Shown: in pieces, positions 22,868 through 33,045 of the stretch
Layout of the letters: each line of letters opens with the position of its first letter
Numbering within the stretch: position 1 is the first letter of the stretch
From: Polyodon spathula
Taxonomy: Eukaryota; Chordata; Actinopteri; Acipenseriformes; Polyodontidae
Reading direction: 5' to 3'
Assembly (NCBI RefSeq): GCF_017654505.1
Contig: NC_054543.1
Span: 22,022,976 to 22,086,975 of the forward strand
Length of the DNA: 64,000 nucleotides
Translations under genes and position numbers: made by a program
Notes under the pieces: model-generated
The model's database searches: none
What the model was told of the DNA's origin: nothing
The model's input: only the letters and a program-made list of their open reading frames with translations

Positions 22868-23208
22868 TGTGGCAGTGTGCCCGCCCCTGTTCATCTTTAT
22901 GTTTATATGTTGTGTGTTGTCTGTTCGGTAAGTGGAGAACAGGTGAGAGAGAAGGAGATTTTTATATATAATAAGCAAATGCTACCCGTGCGGGAGGACT
23001 CACACGATAGTTGTTTTCTGTTCGTCCACTGTGTGTCTGTCTGTCTGTTTATTTGTTTGGCAACTGCGCCGTTTATTTTTTGTGTTGCGAACATTTTATT
23101 TTCTGTGTGTTTTATAATAAACTGCGCAGCAACACACATTCAACTCACTCACCACTCTCTGTTTCTTTTCCTGGTTCTGACATCACCACGACAAGCCATC
23201 CTGTGACA
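22868..23208 (+). mobile_element. 5' LTR of LTR-A element, short subtype
   Basis: It starts TGTGGCAGTGTGCCCGCCCC and ends CATCCTGTGACA. A second copy begins at 24902. At 341 bases it is shorter than the other LTR-A LTRs (about 610-630) because the middle, including the inverted repeat, is absent from both its LTRs. A TATATAATAAG stretch near 22965 could serve as TATA box. The sequence after it, 'gtgttagaagtggg', is a candidate primer binding site that I cannot match to a tRNA. Confidence 0.85.
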
Positions 23209-23369
23209 TGCAGTGTTAGAAGTGGGCCCCACCACAGCCTCCGACTCAGGCGAGGGAGAAATACTGCAGATGAATCTTTTTTGTTGTTTGTGGAAATGGG
23301 ATGGGAGGAAGAAAGCCAGCTATGGCGTAATCGCCGGGGGAGCTGAAGGAAGGAGGGGCTCCATGGTGT

Positions 23370-23711
23370 GTGTCCTGCATGGAGTATGAGCACCTCCAGG
23401 ATGTGTGCCCAAATGAAGACCCTCTCTTATTGAAAGCCTTCAATCAGGGAGAGGTGGAGGATGCGGAGGAGTGGCTTTGCCTGAAGGCCCTGAGACCAGC
23501 ACCCAAGTCAGGAGAGTCCACACATCCAGCACCCAGACAGTGGGACCATGAGCGTCCAGCACCCAGACGGGGGGAGCGCGGGAATCCAAAGCCCGAGAGG
23601 CAACTGTTCCTCTCTTCACCAAAGAGGAAGAATGCCTGCTGTCCCTTTCTCCACCAGCAGAGGAAGAATGCCTTCTGCTCCCACCTTCATCACCAGGAGA
23701 CTACACATTGA
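23370..23711 (+). CDS. N-terminal ORF of LTR-A element, function unknown
   Basis: This 113-codon ORF begins MSCMEYEHLQDVCPNEDPLLL and then becomes rich in Pro, Arg and Glu (PAPKSGEST, PAPRQWDHERPAPRRG). It lies about 160 bases past the 5' LTR, where a gag start would be. Around 23550-23620 its frame and that of the next ORF overlap, so the two probably formed one polypeptide before a frameshift. There is no zinc knuckle and no match that I recognise. The acidic start (LKAFNQGEVEDAEEWLCLKAL) may be helical. Confidence 0.4.
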   Translation: MSCMEYEHLQDVCPNEDPLLLKAFNQGEVEDAEEWLCLKALRPAPKSGESTHPAPRQWDHERPAPRRGERGNPKPERQLFLSSPKRKNACCPFLHQQRKNAFCSHLHHQETTH

Positions 23712-24466
23712 TCCCACCTTCATCTCCAGGAGACTGCACGCTGCTCCCACCTTCTCTGCCAGGAGACTACACGCTGCTCCCACCTCTACCGCTTCTACCA
23801 CCAGGAGGAGAGCAGCAGGAGTTGCCTCCGCCACCTCCACCGGCAGGAGCAGAGCAGCAGGATCTGCCTCTGCCTCCACCACCTCCACCGGCAGGAGCAG
23901 AGCAGCAGGAGCTGCCTCTGCCTCCACCACCTCCACCAGCAGAGGGTGAATACATGCTGGTTCCACCTCCACCAACGTGGGAGGACTGCCTGCCGCTCCC
24001 ACCTCCATCAGCCTGCACGTCACTGCCCGAGGATGCCTGCACATCACCACCCGAGAATGCCTTCATGTCACTACCAGGGGATACCGGCCTTGCTTTGCCC
24101 AAGGATGCCTGCCTTGCTCCTCCCAAGGATGTCTACTGCGCCACATCGCCTGGGGTTGCCTGCTCCGCTGCATCGCCTGGGGTTGCCTGCTGCTCCACAT
24201 CGCTGTGGATTGCCTGCTGCTCCGCTTCACCTGATGAGCCACCAGTTACAGGGCACGAGGGAAAAGTGGAGCTCCCGCTGCCGCCTCTATGGCCAGGGGC
24301 TCCCCTCCCGAGTTCGGCTCCCTACGGTCCGCTGCTGCCGTCACCTGGGGTTGTCGGCTCTGCTTCTCCTGGGGTCGCCGGAACTGCTTCACCCAGGGTC
24401 GCCGGAACTGCTTCACCTGGGGCCGCCGCCAGCTCTGGGGATGTGTTGGGGCTCTGCTGCAAGTAG
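23708..24466 (+). CDS. Proline-rich repeat ORF of LTR-A element, function unknown
   Basis: The frame is open well upstream of 23708, back to about 23550. The called start is a TTG, so the true start is uncertain. The product has three Pro-rich blocks ([14 protein letters not shown] repeated), then [18 protein letters not shown] repeats and [30 protein letters not shown] follows, and it ends with SPGVAGTAS repeats. The last two parts are shared in frame with the minus-strand ORF at 954-1508. There is no pol domain. Conservation of frame between two distant copies argues for past coding. It may be a degenerate gag, an accessory protein or a captured host repeat. Confidence 0.45.
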   Translation: MIPPSSPGDCTLLPPSLPGDYTLLPPLPLLPPGGEQQELPPPPPPAGAEQQDLPLPPPPPPAGAEQQELPLPPPPPPAEGEYMLVPPPPTWEDCLPLPPPSACTSLPEDACTSPPENAFMSLPGDTGLALPKDACLAPPKDVYCATSPGVACSAASPGVACCSTSLWIACCSASPDEPPVTGHEGKVELPLPPLWPGAPLPSSAPYGPLLPSPGVVGSASPGVAGTASPRVAGTASPGAAASSGDVLGLCCK

Positions 24467-24889
24467 GTAAGCTGATAGCCTTTCTGCTGTCAACTAGGGA
24501 GCTGCTGGTTGTGAAGAGGGGAAGGAGGTCAGGAGACCACCTTCCCCAGCAGCAATTTCACTATAGGAGTTCTTGTGGCTGGAGTCCTACAGGTCAGGAG
24601 ATGGACTTGCTTATCAAGGCAACTATTGCCAGTGGTGGTGTTATTCCTCACATCCACAAATCACTGATTGGCAAAAAAGGACTGTATAAAGAACAAACTG
24701 GTTTTATTGGTCAAGCTGTCTCTGGAAGTTTGTTCAAAAGGCTGGGAGTGGACCACCATGCTGTCAGCCATGCCACTACCAGCAGGGGAGCTGACAGCAT
24801 TTTCAGCCTCCCTTCCCGGCCCAAGACTTTGACCTGGACTGCTTGGTTTTTAAGGGGGGAGGTGGCCTTTGAGTCCATGTGTGCTGCAC

Positions 24890-24901
24890 ACAAGGGGGGA
24901 G
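24890..24901 (+). other. Polypurine tract of LTR-A element
   Basis: AAGGGGGGAGG directly precedes the 3' LTR at 24902. A second GGGGGGAGG lies 40 bases upstream. This is the expected primer for plus-strand synthesis. Confidence 0.7.
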
Positions 24902-25112
24902 GTGGCAGTGTGCCCGCCCCTGTGCGTCTTTATGTTTATATGTTGCGTGTTGTGTGTTCGGTAAGTGGAGAACAGGTGAGAGAGAAGGAGATTTTGATAA
25001 ATAATAAGCAAATGCTATTCGTGCTGGAGGACTCGCACGATAGTTGTTTTCTGTTCGTCCACTGTGTGTCTGTCTGGCTGTTTATTTGTGTGGCAACCAC
25101 GCTGTCTATTTT
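24902..25112 (+). mobile_element. 3' LTR of LTR-A element, truncated
   Basis: It matches the first about 210 bases of the 5' LTR (22868 onward) with few differences, then homology stops near 25112 before the U5 end. The element is therefore interrupted on its right side. Confidence 0.8.
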
Positions 25113-25394
25113 TATTTAATGTTTTTAATTACTGATGAAGATCTTGAGCAGGTGAAGAAATGCTGTGTATTTAAGAAATAGTACCTGGACTCTGAATATT
25201 GGTATAACCTTGTGCAGCCAGAGCTTTACATGTAGGAAGCGAGTTATTGTTGTTGTGTTGTTGCTGAACTCTATCAGATGCCTTGAAGTTACCATGTTAA
25301 GGACTGTTTTATTGTTTGGTTTTGAACAAACACACGGAAGCAAAAGTTGTTGCTATTATTTGGTTTTGAAGAAACCCATGGAAGCAGAGCAAAG
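25113..25394. other. Sequence between LTR-A remnant and CR1
   Basis: No motif was recognised. It may include further 5' UTR of the CR1 that follows. Confidence 0.35.
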
Positions 25395-25474
25395 CAGTTA
25401 AACGAGGCAGTCTTCCCAACGACAACGAGTGGGAGAAGTACAGACGTGGAAAAGTACATAGCAGTTTAGAAGCA
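25395..25474 (+). repeat. CR1 5' UTR unit, first copy
   Basis: It begins 'cagttaaacgaggcagtctt' and is repeated at 25683-25763 with a 288-base period. Repeated 5' UTR units in LINEs often carry the internal promoter. Confidence 0.8.
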
Positions 25475-25682
25475 GAAAGCAGAAAGGAGAGGAGAAATTG
25501 CATCTTGAATTGCTTTAATCAGAAAACACAGGACATTGGGAAACAAAGCAGCAGCTCAAAGTCAAACAGCCGCGTGTGTTTTTCTGATAACAAACAAGCT
25601 GAAACTCGGAGCAGCTGATTCAAATTCAGCGCCGTTCTGAGACACGGGCGAGGGGAGGAGCCAACAGCATAACAGAACAACG

Positions 25683-25763
25683 CAGTTAAACGAGGCAGTC
25701 TTCCCAGCGACAGCGAGTGGGAGAAGTACAGGCGTGGAAAAGTACAGAGTAGTTTAGAAGCAG
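25683..25763 (+). repeat. CR1 5' UTR unit, second copy
   Basis: This differs from the first copy at only a few bases (for example 'cccagcgacagcg' versus 'cccaacgacaacg'). The minus-strand CR1 copy contains one such unit. Confidence 0.8.
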
Positions 25764-25820
25764 TTTGAAAGCAGGTTGACGGCTGCAGAAGTAACTAAAC
25801 TTCCAAAAAAAAACCTCAAC

Positions 25821-26768
25821 ATGGTCTTCAAGCCAGTAATCTGTGACACCTGCTTGATGTGGGAAATCCGAGAAAACCCAGCGGAGCTAAACCAAGTGTG
25901 CATAAAGTGCCGCGCGATCCAGGATTTGCATAAACTAGTAAGCATGCTAGAAATGGAGCTGGAAGAAGTAAGACAGCAGCAGGATCTTGAGGAACTGGCA
26001 CACCCACAATTCATGGAAGTCTGCATCACCCCTAACAGACTGAAAGCCACCAAGGAGATAGAAGGTCAGAACAGCTGGGTTCAGGTAGGCAGAAGCAGGG
26101 AAAAAAAGAAACTTCATCAAACACAACCACCAGAAATCCAAACAACCAACAAATTTGAGTCACTTCAGAATTTTGATGAGCAGAACCAACAACAAGAGAA
26201 TGAAAGGAACAACATCCAGGACCCCATTGACAGTGGTGACCAGACAGCAAAAAGAAGGGAGGTCATGATTGTTGGGGACTCCATATTGAGAAACACAGCA
26301 AGTTCAATTCGCAGTTTGGAACCCCTTACTACAACAGTATGCTGCCTTCCGGGAGCCTCGGTCAAGCACATCACTGAGAACGTGGACAGGCTCCTAGAAC
26401 GAACAGGAGACGACCCGGTAGTAGTCGTCCACATCGGTACAAACAACATTGGAAGAGACAGACCAAAATCCCTGCAAAACAAATTCAGAGAGCTAGGAAG
26501 GAAATTAAAAGAGAAAACCAAAACTGTGGTATTTTCTGGTATACTACCCGCACCTTGCAAAGGACCATATGGACAGCTGGAAATAATTAATCAAAACGCA
26601 TGGCTGAAGATGTGGTGCACACGGGAAGGCTTCACTTATCTTGATCATTGGACCACATTCTACAACGAGGACTATCTGTATAGACGGGATGGACTGCACT
26701 TAAATAACAAGGGAACCAGTCTACTCGGAGAAAAGATCCTCGAGCAGGTTCAGAAGCATTTAAACTAG
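25821..26768 (+). CDS. CR1 ORF1 protein: zinc-binding-like, coiled coil, SGNH esterase
   Basis: The product is about 315 residues from the ATG at 25821 (MVFKPVICDTC). I chose this start because the sister copy begins there too. The N-terminus has paired cysteines, CDTC and CIKC, that could bind zinc, then a leucine/glutamate-rich segment (LHKLVSMLEMELEEV) that looks like a coiled coil. The C-terminal half is an SGNH hydrolase: MIVGDSIL carries the catalytic Ser block, HIGTNN the Asn block, and DGLHLN the Asp/His block. Esterase ORF1 proteins are known from CR1/L2 LINEs and are thought to act in the retrotransposition RNP. All catalytic blocks look intact. Confidence 0.9.
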   Translation: MVFKPVICDTCLMWEIRENPAELNQVCIKCRAIQDLHKLVSMLEMELEEVRQQQDLEELAHPQFMEVCITPNRLKATKEIEGQNSWVQVGRSREKKKLHQTQPPEIQTTNKFESLQNFDEQNQQQENERNNIQDPIDSGDQTAKRREVMIVGDSILRNTASSIRSLEPLTTTVCCLPGASVKHITENVDRLLERTGDDPVVVVHIGTNNIGRDRPKSLQNKFRELGRKLKEKTKTVVFSGILPAPCKGPYGQLEIINQNAWLKMWCTREGFTYLDHWTTFYNEDYLYRRDGLHLNNKGTSLLGEKILEQVQKHLN

Positions 26769-27682
26769 AAAGGAAGGGGGGAGAAATCAACAAAAAAACA
26801 GAAGGGAGACCGCATCAAAACAAGAACAACAACTCAGGTAAGACCACCATTAAATGTATTTATCTAAATGCTAGAAGTATCAGAAACAAAATTCTACAAC
26901 TTGAAGCTACTGTACTAACAGGTAACTATGATGTGATAGGTGTTACAGAAACGTGGTTGTCTGAGAGTGATGGGGAAGTATATAATATTTGTGGGTATAC
27001 ACTGTATAGGAAAGACAGGCAGGACAGAAGAGGAGGAGGGGTAGCGCTATACATAAGAAACAGTCTTGAAGCCCAGCTGTTAAACCTGGACAAAGAAAAT
27101 AAAACCGAATCAATATGGGTCAGAATAACGGACAAAAATTCAAAGGGCATAATAATAGGAGCATGCTATAGACCGCCAGATTCAGACGGTGAGCAAAATA
27201 ATCTATTATACAATGACATTAGAAATGCGTGTAGCAAAGGAGAAGCCATACTAATGGGGGATTTCAACTTCCCCCAAATAAAATGGGAAAACCCGGTGGG
27301 TAGCGTGAAGGATGAAATAGAAATGGTGGAAATGACAAATGACTGCTTCCTAACACAATTTGTAAAGGCACCGACTAGAGGGGAGGCATGCCTTGATTTA
27401 GTCTTTTCAAATAACGAAGATAGAATAACTAAAACAGAGGTCAGAGAACCACTGGCAAACTCAGACCACAACATGGTCTCATTTGAAGTGTTTTTTAAAT
27501 CCCCAAAAGTAATGACTAAAGCTAAGGTTTACAATTTTAGAAAAGCAAACTATGAAGGTATGAAACAGAGACTAACAGAAGTAGATTGGCGTAAAATGGA
27601 GAAAACACCCACAGAAGAAGGATGGTTGTTCTTCAAAAATGTAGTACTAGAGGCGCAAAACAATTATATCCCTAAAAGTCCC
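26759..27682 (+). pseudogene. CR1 ORF2, apurinic-like endonuclease domain
   Basis: The frame is open from the end of ORF1, and conserved sequence starts KCIYLNARSIRNK near 26855, upstream of the first ATG at 26933. Endonuclease motifs follow in order: VIGVTETWL with the catalytic Glu, GACYRPP, MGDFNFP and NSDHNMVSFEV with the catalytic Asp/His. The domain is intact, but at 27682 the element jumps out of frame into RT sequence and stops at 27748. ORF2 overlaps or abuts ORF1 by a frame change, so it may use reinitiation. Confidence 0.85.
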
Positions 27683-28714
27683 GCACAAAAGATTAATTCT
27701 CAAACTGAACGCAGTTGGGATTCAAGGAAACACATGTACACGGATTAGGGAGTGGTTAACATGTAGAAAACAGAAAGTACTGATTAGAGGAAAAACCTCA
27801 GAATGGAGTGTGGTAACCAGTGGTGTACCACAGGGATCAGTATTAGGTCCTCTGCTATTCCTAATCTACATTAATGATTTAGATTCTGGTATAGTAAGCA
27901 AACTTGTTAAATTTGCAGACGACACAAAAGTAGGAGGAGTGGCAAACACTGTTGCAGCAGCAAAGGTCATTCAAAATGATCTAGACAAGATTCAGAACTG
28001 GGCAGACACATGGCAAATGACATTTAATAGAGAAAAGTGTAAGGTACTGCACGCAGGAAATAAAAATGTACATTATAAAAATCTATGGGAGATACTGAAA
28101 TTGGAGAAGGAATCTATGAAAAAGACCTAGGAGTTTTTGTTGACTCAGAAATGTCTTCATCTAGACAATGTGAGAAAGCTATAAAAAAAGGCTAACAAGA
28201 TGCTTGGATACATTGTGAAAAGTGTTGTAAATTAAGGGAAGAAATGTTAAAACTGTACAATGCACTATTAAGACCTCATCTTGAATATTGTTTGCAGTTC
28301 TGGTCACCTCGCTATAAAAATGATATTGCTGCTCTAGAAAGAGTGCAAAGAAGAGCGACCAGAATTATTCCGGGCTTAAAAGGCATGTCATATGCAGACA
28401 GGCTAAAAGAATTGAATCTGTTCAGTCTTGAACAAAGAAGACTACGTGGCGACCTAATTCAAGCATTCAAAATTCTAAAAGGTATTGACAGTGTCAACCC
28501 AAGGGACTTTTTCAGCCTGAAAAAAGAAATAAGGACCACGGGTGACAAATGGAGTTTAGACAAATGGGCATTCAGAACAGAAAATAGGAGGCACTTTTTT
28601 ACACAGAGAATTGTGAGGGTCTGGAATCAACTCCCCAGTAATGTTGTTGAAGCTGACACCCTGGGATCCTTCAAGAAGCTGCTTGATGAGATTTTGGGAT
28701 CAATAAGCTACTAA
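27683..28714 (+). pseudogene. CR1 ORF2, remnant of reverse transcriptase and C-terminus
   Basis: It resumes at KINSQTERSWDSRK-coding sequence (correct frame: LNAVGIQG) and contains SGVPQGSVLGPLLFLIYINDL and the catalytic KFADDTKVGG. After two small frameshifts near 28080 and 28190, the C-terminal segment LYNALLRPHLEYC...[24 protein letters not shown] and VWNQLPSNVVEADTLGSFK follows. The first third of the RT (fingers, YRP and FRKGRS motifs) is missing because of the internal deletion. It cannot encode an active RT. Confidence 0.85.
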
Positions 28715-28778
28715 CAACCAAACGAGCAAGATGGGCCGAATGGCCTCCTCTCGTTTGTAAACTTTCTTATGTTCTTAT

Positions 28779-29300
28779 GTGTTGCAAACTGTTTGGTAAT
28801 TTGTGAACACGCCAGGCTGGCTGTTAGAAAGTATTGCTCCAAGGACAGAGTGGTCAACAGTCGGTCACTCCTTCAGCAGCGGAAATTAAGGAACTTGGAG
28901 AAACAGACAAAGGATTACAAATTGCAAATGCACTGAGGGTTACCAAAACGTGGACACTGTCTATTCTTACCTGTGAAGCTGCAACTGCGACCAGTGTCCA
29001 CCAGAGGGCAACTGGGTATACCTACCAGTGTTCCTGCACTGTTCTGGGGAACGATGCTACCTGCTGGGCCTATTGGAGATCCCCCTGTAAATAAGGAAGA
29101 AATATATCCAAGTCTACTCCACTCAGTAATCCAAACACAAAGTGTTCAGTTAGAGCCCAGAGGGCAGGTTTTCTTTTGATTGATGTTGTTTTTTTTATTC
29201 ACAGTAAATAATAAATAAACTTACCAGTTTATTATACTGTTATTGTCCAGTGTGTTCTCTCCGACTATCAACTTGCTACTACACCAAACAAATAGTTTAC
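28779..29300. other. Unannotated sequence
   Basis: No family was recognised. AATAAATAAAC occurs near 29210. Confidence 0.4.

Positions 29301-29302
<2 letters not shown>

Positions 29303-29364
<62 letters not shown>
29303..29364. repeat. (TA)n microsatellite
   Basis: A TA run, directly followed by CAGTGAATTTT. Confidence 0.95.
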
Positions 29365-29367
<3 letters not shown>

Positions 29368-29634
29368 TGAATTTTAAAATAGATGGGGCGATCATCTAAA
29401 AACTAAACATATATTTTAAGACGGTCCAGTTTTGGCAGGGTAAGTTTTCAAGATTAAACGAATACAGTGACCACTGATTGAGAAAAAAAGTCACAAAAAA
29501 AGTTTTTCCCATTAACATGCACATTATATCACAATTAACAGTATACATTCAGGGGCTTTAATAGAGCACAGTTTGTAACTGTGTATGTGTACGAGCATAA
29601 TCTTAGTGTATTTCTTAAGTCAAACTGTACTCAC

Positions 29635-30222
29635 CTACTTATACAGGAACTTTGCTCGGCGATCCTTGAGGGTAACAAATTTCTCAATGTCACCCGGGAG
29701 ATTTTCGATATAGCTTGCTGTATCATTAGATTGAATTGATGCACATAGCAGTGGACGCAGTGCGCATTTCTGCATCTGTGTTGCACTTTTCTTCGAACCC
29801 CCCTCCCCAGTTTCACCCCGCATTCCATTGGCACCATCGTAGCTTTGAGCTATCATCTTTTCCTTGTCTGATTTGTTCCGGGAAAACCGCGTCCAGTTGG
29901 CAATTGAGTTTGCATAGGAATCGTGTAGCTGTCTAAAACTATAAAACCTTTCGATGACTTTGCCGCTTCCATCAATATCTGGTACACTGACTGGCATTGA
30001 CAGATCAGTAGTATGTCCGCTTGAATAGCAAGAAATTCAGTGCTTCTTAACTGCTGCACAGTGAACTCCCTGGTCACGTCAAGCATGCAGCCCAACAGTT
30101 TGTTTTGCACTGTTTTAGATGTCCCTTTAAACACAGCTGCAATTTTTAAATGCTCCTCCATTGCATTATCTATATTTGATACAAAATCCACCAGACCAGG
30201 ACACTCCCGGGTTCAAAGATGA
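29635..30222 (-). pseudogene. hAT transposase (ZMYM1-like), middle segment
   Basis: The minus strand encodes LVDFVSNIDNAMEEHLK, VFKGTSKTVQNKLLGCMLDV, FLAIQAD, then VIERFYSFRQLHD and MIAQSYDGANGMRGETG. This is the block order of hAT-type transposases related to vertebrate ZMYM1/TTF-domain proteins; AIQAD and YDGAN are in the catalytic region. Several frameshifts break it. It continues the N-terminal segment at 34799-34321, from which it is separated by a CR1 insertion. The C-terminal dimerisation region is missing left of 29635. Confidence 0.8.
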
Positions 30223-30393
30223 TTAAGAACATAAGAACATAAGAAAGTTTACAAACGAGAGGAGGCCATTCGGCCCATCTTGCTAAACTTGGTTGTTAGA
30301 GCTTATTGATCCAAAAATCTCATCAAGCAGGCTTGAAAAATCCCTTGGTGTCAGCCTCATTTAGTTTGGATGTTGAAATTAGGTCGCTCACAA

Positions 30394-32985
30394 TTATGAC
30401 ATGCCTTTTAAGCCCAGGGTGTCAAACAACATTAATTCTGGTCCTCCTTTTTCTTTCTGAATGCCCCTTTGTCTAAACTCTTTCCCCTGGTCCTTGTTTC
30501 TTTTTTCAGGCTGAAAAAGCACACTGTCAATACCTAGAATTTTGAATGCTTTTCTGGTCGCTCTTCTTTGCACTCTTTCTAGAGCAGCAATATCTTTTTT
30601 ATAGCGAGGTGACCAGAACTGCACACAATATTCAAGATGAGGTCTTACAAGTGCATTGTACAGTTTTAACATTACTTCCCTTGATTTAAATTCAACACTT
30701 TTCACAATGTATCCGAGTATCTTGTTAGCCTTTTTTATAGCTTCCCCACATTGCCTAGATGAAGACATTTCTGAGTCAACAAAAACTCCTAGGTCTTTTT
30801 CATAGATTCCTTCTCCAATTTCAATATCTCCCATATGATATTTATAATGTACATTTTTATTTCCTGCGTGCAGTACCTTACACTTTTCTCTATTAAATGT
30901 CATTTGCCATGTTTCTGCCCAGTTCTGAATCTTGTCTAGATCATTTTGAATGACCTTTGCTGCTGCAACAGTGTTTGCCACTCCTCCTACTTTTGTGTCG
31001 TCTGCAAATTTAACAAGTTTGCTTACTATACCAGAATCTAAATCATTAATGTAGATTAGGAATAGCAGAGGACCTAATACTGATCCCTGTGGTACACCGC
31101 TGGTTACCACACTCCATTCTGAGGTTTTTCCTCTAATCAGTACTTTCTGTTTTCTACATGTTAACCACTCCCTAATCCATGTACATGTGTTTCCTTGAAT
31201 CCCAACTGCGTTCAGTTTGAGAATTAATCTTTTGTGCGGGACTTTGTCAAAAGCTTTCTGGAAATCTAAATAAACCATGTCATATGCTTTGCAATTATCC
31301 ATTATCGATGTTGCATCCTCAAAAAAATCAAGCAAGTTAGTTAGACACGATCTCCCTTTCCTAAAACCATGTTGACTGTCTCCCAGTACCCTGTTACCAT
31401 ATAGGTAATTTTCCATTTTGGCTCTTATTATAGTTTCCATAAGTTTGCATATAATAGAAGTCAGGCTTATTGGTCTGTAGTTACCTGGTTCAGTTTTGTT
31501 TCCCTTTTTGTGGATCGGTATTACGTTTGCAATTTTCCAGTCTGTCGGTACCACCCCTGTGTCAAGAGACTGCTGCATGATCTTGGTTAGCGGTTTGTAA
31601 ATTACTTCTTTCATTTCTTTGAGTACTACTGGGAGGATCTCATCCGGCCCAGGGGATTTGTTTATTTTAAGAGCTCCTAGTCCCTTTAACACTTCTGCCT
31701 CAGTTATGCTAAAGTTATTTAAAACTGGATAGGAACTGGATGACATGTGGGGCATGTTGTCAGTATCTTCCTTTGTAAAAACTTGTGAAAAGTAATCATT
31801 TAACATATTTGCTATTTTTTTTTCTTCCTCTACGATTTTGCCATTTGTATCTCTTAAACATTTAATCTCCTCTTTGAATGTTCTCTTGCTGTTGTAATAT
31901 TGGAAAAACATTTTGGAATTGGTTTTAGCTCCCTTAGCAATGTTCATTTCTATTTCTCTCTTGGCCTTTCTAACTTCCTTTTTGACTTGCATTTGCAGTT
32001 CTGTGTACTCTTTCTGTGTACTTTCTTTTTGGTCCTTTTTTAATGCTCTGTAAAGTGCCTTTTTTTCGCTGAATATTTTTTTTAATTGATCTATTAAACC
32101 ATTTTGGCAATTTAGTTTTACATTTAGATTTGTCTACTTTAGGGATATAATTGTTTTGCGCCTCTAGTACTACGTTTTTGAAGAACAACCATCCTTCTTC
32201 TGTGGGTGTTTTCTCTATTTTACTCCAATCTACTTCTGTTAGTCTCTGTTTCATACCTTCATAGTTTGCTTTTCTAAAATTGTAAACCTTAGCTTTAGTC
32301 TTTACTTTTGAGGATTTAAAAAACACTTCAAATGAGACCATGTTGTGGTCTGAGTTTGCCAGTGGTTCTCTGACCTCTGTTTTAGTTATTCTATCTTCGT
32401 TATTTGAAAAGACTAAATCAAGGCATGCCTCCCCTCTAGTGGGTGCCTTCACAAATTGTGTTAGGAAGCAGTCATTTGTCATTTCCACCATTTCTATTTC
32501 ATCCTTCGCGCTACCCACCGGGTTTTCCCATTTTATTTGGGGGAAGTTGAAATCCCCCATTAGTATGGCTTCTCCTTTGCTACACACATTTCTAATGTCA
32601 TTGTATAACAGATTATTGTGCTCACCGTCTGAATCTGGCGGTCTATAGCATGCTCCTATTATTATGCCTTTTGAATTTTTGTCTGTTATTCTGACCCATA
32701 TTGATTCGGTTTTATTTTCTTTGTCCAGGTTTAACACCTGGGCTTCAAGACTGTTTCTTATGTATAGCGCTACCCCTCCTCCTCTTCTGTCCTGCCTGTC
32801 TTTCCTATACAGTGTATACCCACAAATATTATATTCGTCCCCATCACTCTCAGATAACCACGTTTCTGTAACACCTATCACATCATAGTTACCTGTTAGT
32901 GCAGTAGCTTCAAGTTCTAGAATTTTGTTTCTGATACTTCTAGCATTTAGATAAATACATTTAATGGTTGTCTTACCTGAGTTGT
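30394..32985 (-). pseudogene. CR1 ORF2: endonuclease and reverse transcriptase
   Basis: The endonuclease lies at about 32985-32110 with VIGVTETWL, GACYRPP, MGDFNFP and SDHNMVSFEV. A frameshift near 32000 separates it from the RT frame 31992-30394. The RT has KSPGPDEILPVVLK, ANVIPIHKKGNKTEPGNYRP, GFRKGRSCLTNLLDF, LDFQKAFDKVPH, SGVPQGSVLGP and the catalytic FADDTKVGG, all intact. After RRATR the C-terminus is scrambled: AFKIL and GIDSV come first and GLKGMS appears later, opposite to the other copies. This is the most complete RT in the window. Confidence 0.9.
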
Positions 32986-33045
32986 TGTTCTTGTTTTGAT
33001 GCGGTCTCCCTTCTGTTTTTTTGTTGATTTCTCCCCCCTTCCTTT

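Larger units (their letters stand above)
25395..28778 (+). mobile_element. CR1/L2-type LINE, two ORFs, internally deleted
   Basis: This plus-strand LINE has a 5' UTR with a repeated unit, an ORF1 with esterase domain, and an ORF2 with endonuclease and a deleted reverse transcriptase. Its 3' UTR ends 'cgtttgtaaactttcttatgttcttatg'-like in octamer fashion. It is the sister of the minus-strand copy at 30225-34320 with very high similarity, so the family was active relatively recently. Confidence 0.9.

Noticed and set aside
23548..24234. Alternative frames over the proline-rich region (for example 23548-23949, 23946-24470, 24289-25119 and the minus-strand ORFs)
   Set aside because: The repeat keeps several frames open. 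Only the frame of 23708-24466 is shared with the independent copy at 954-1508.
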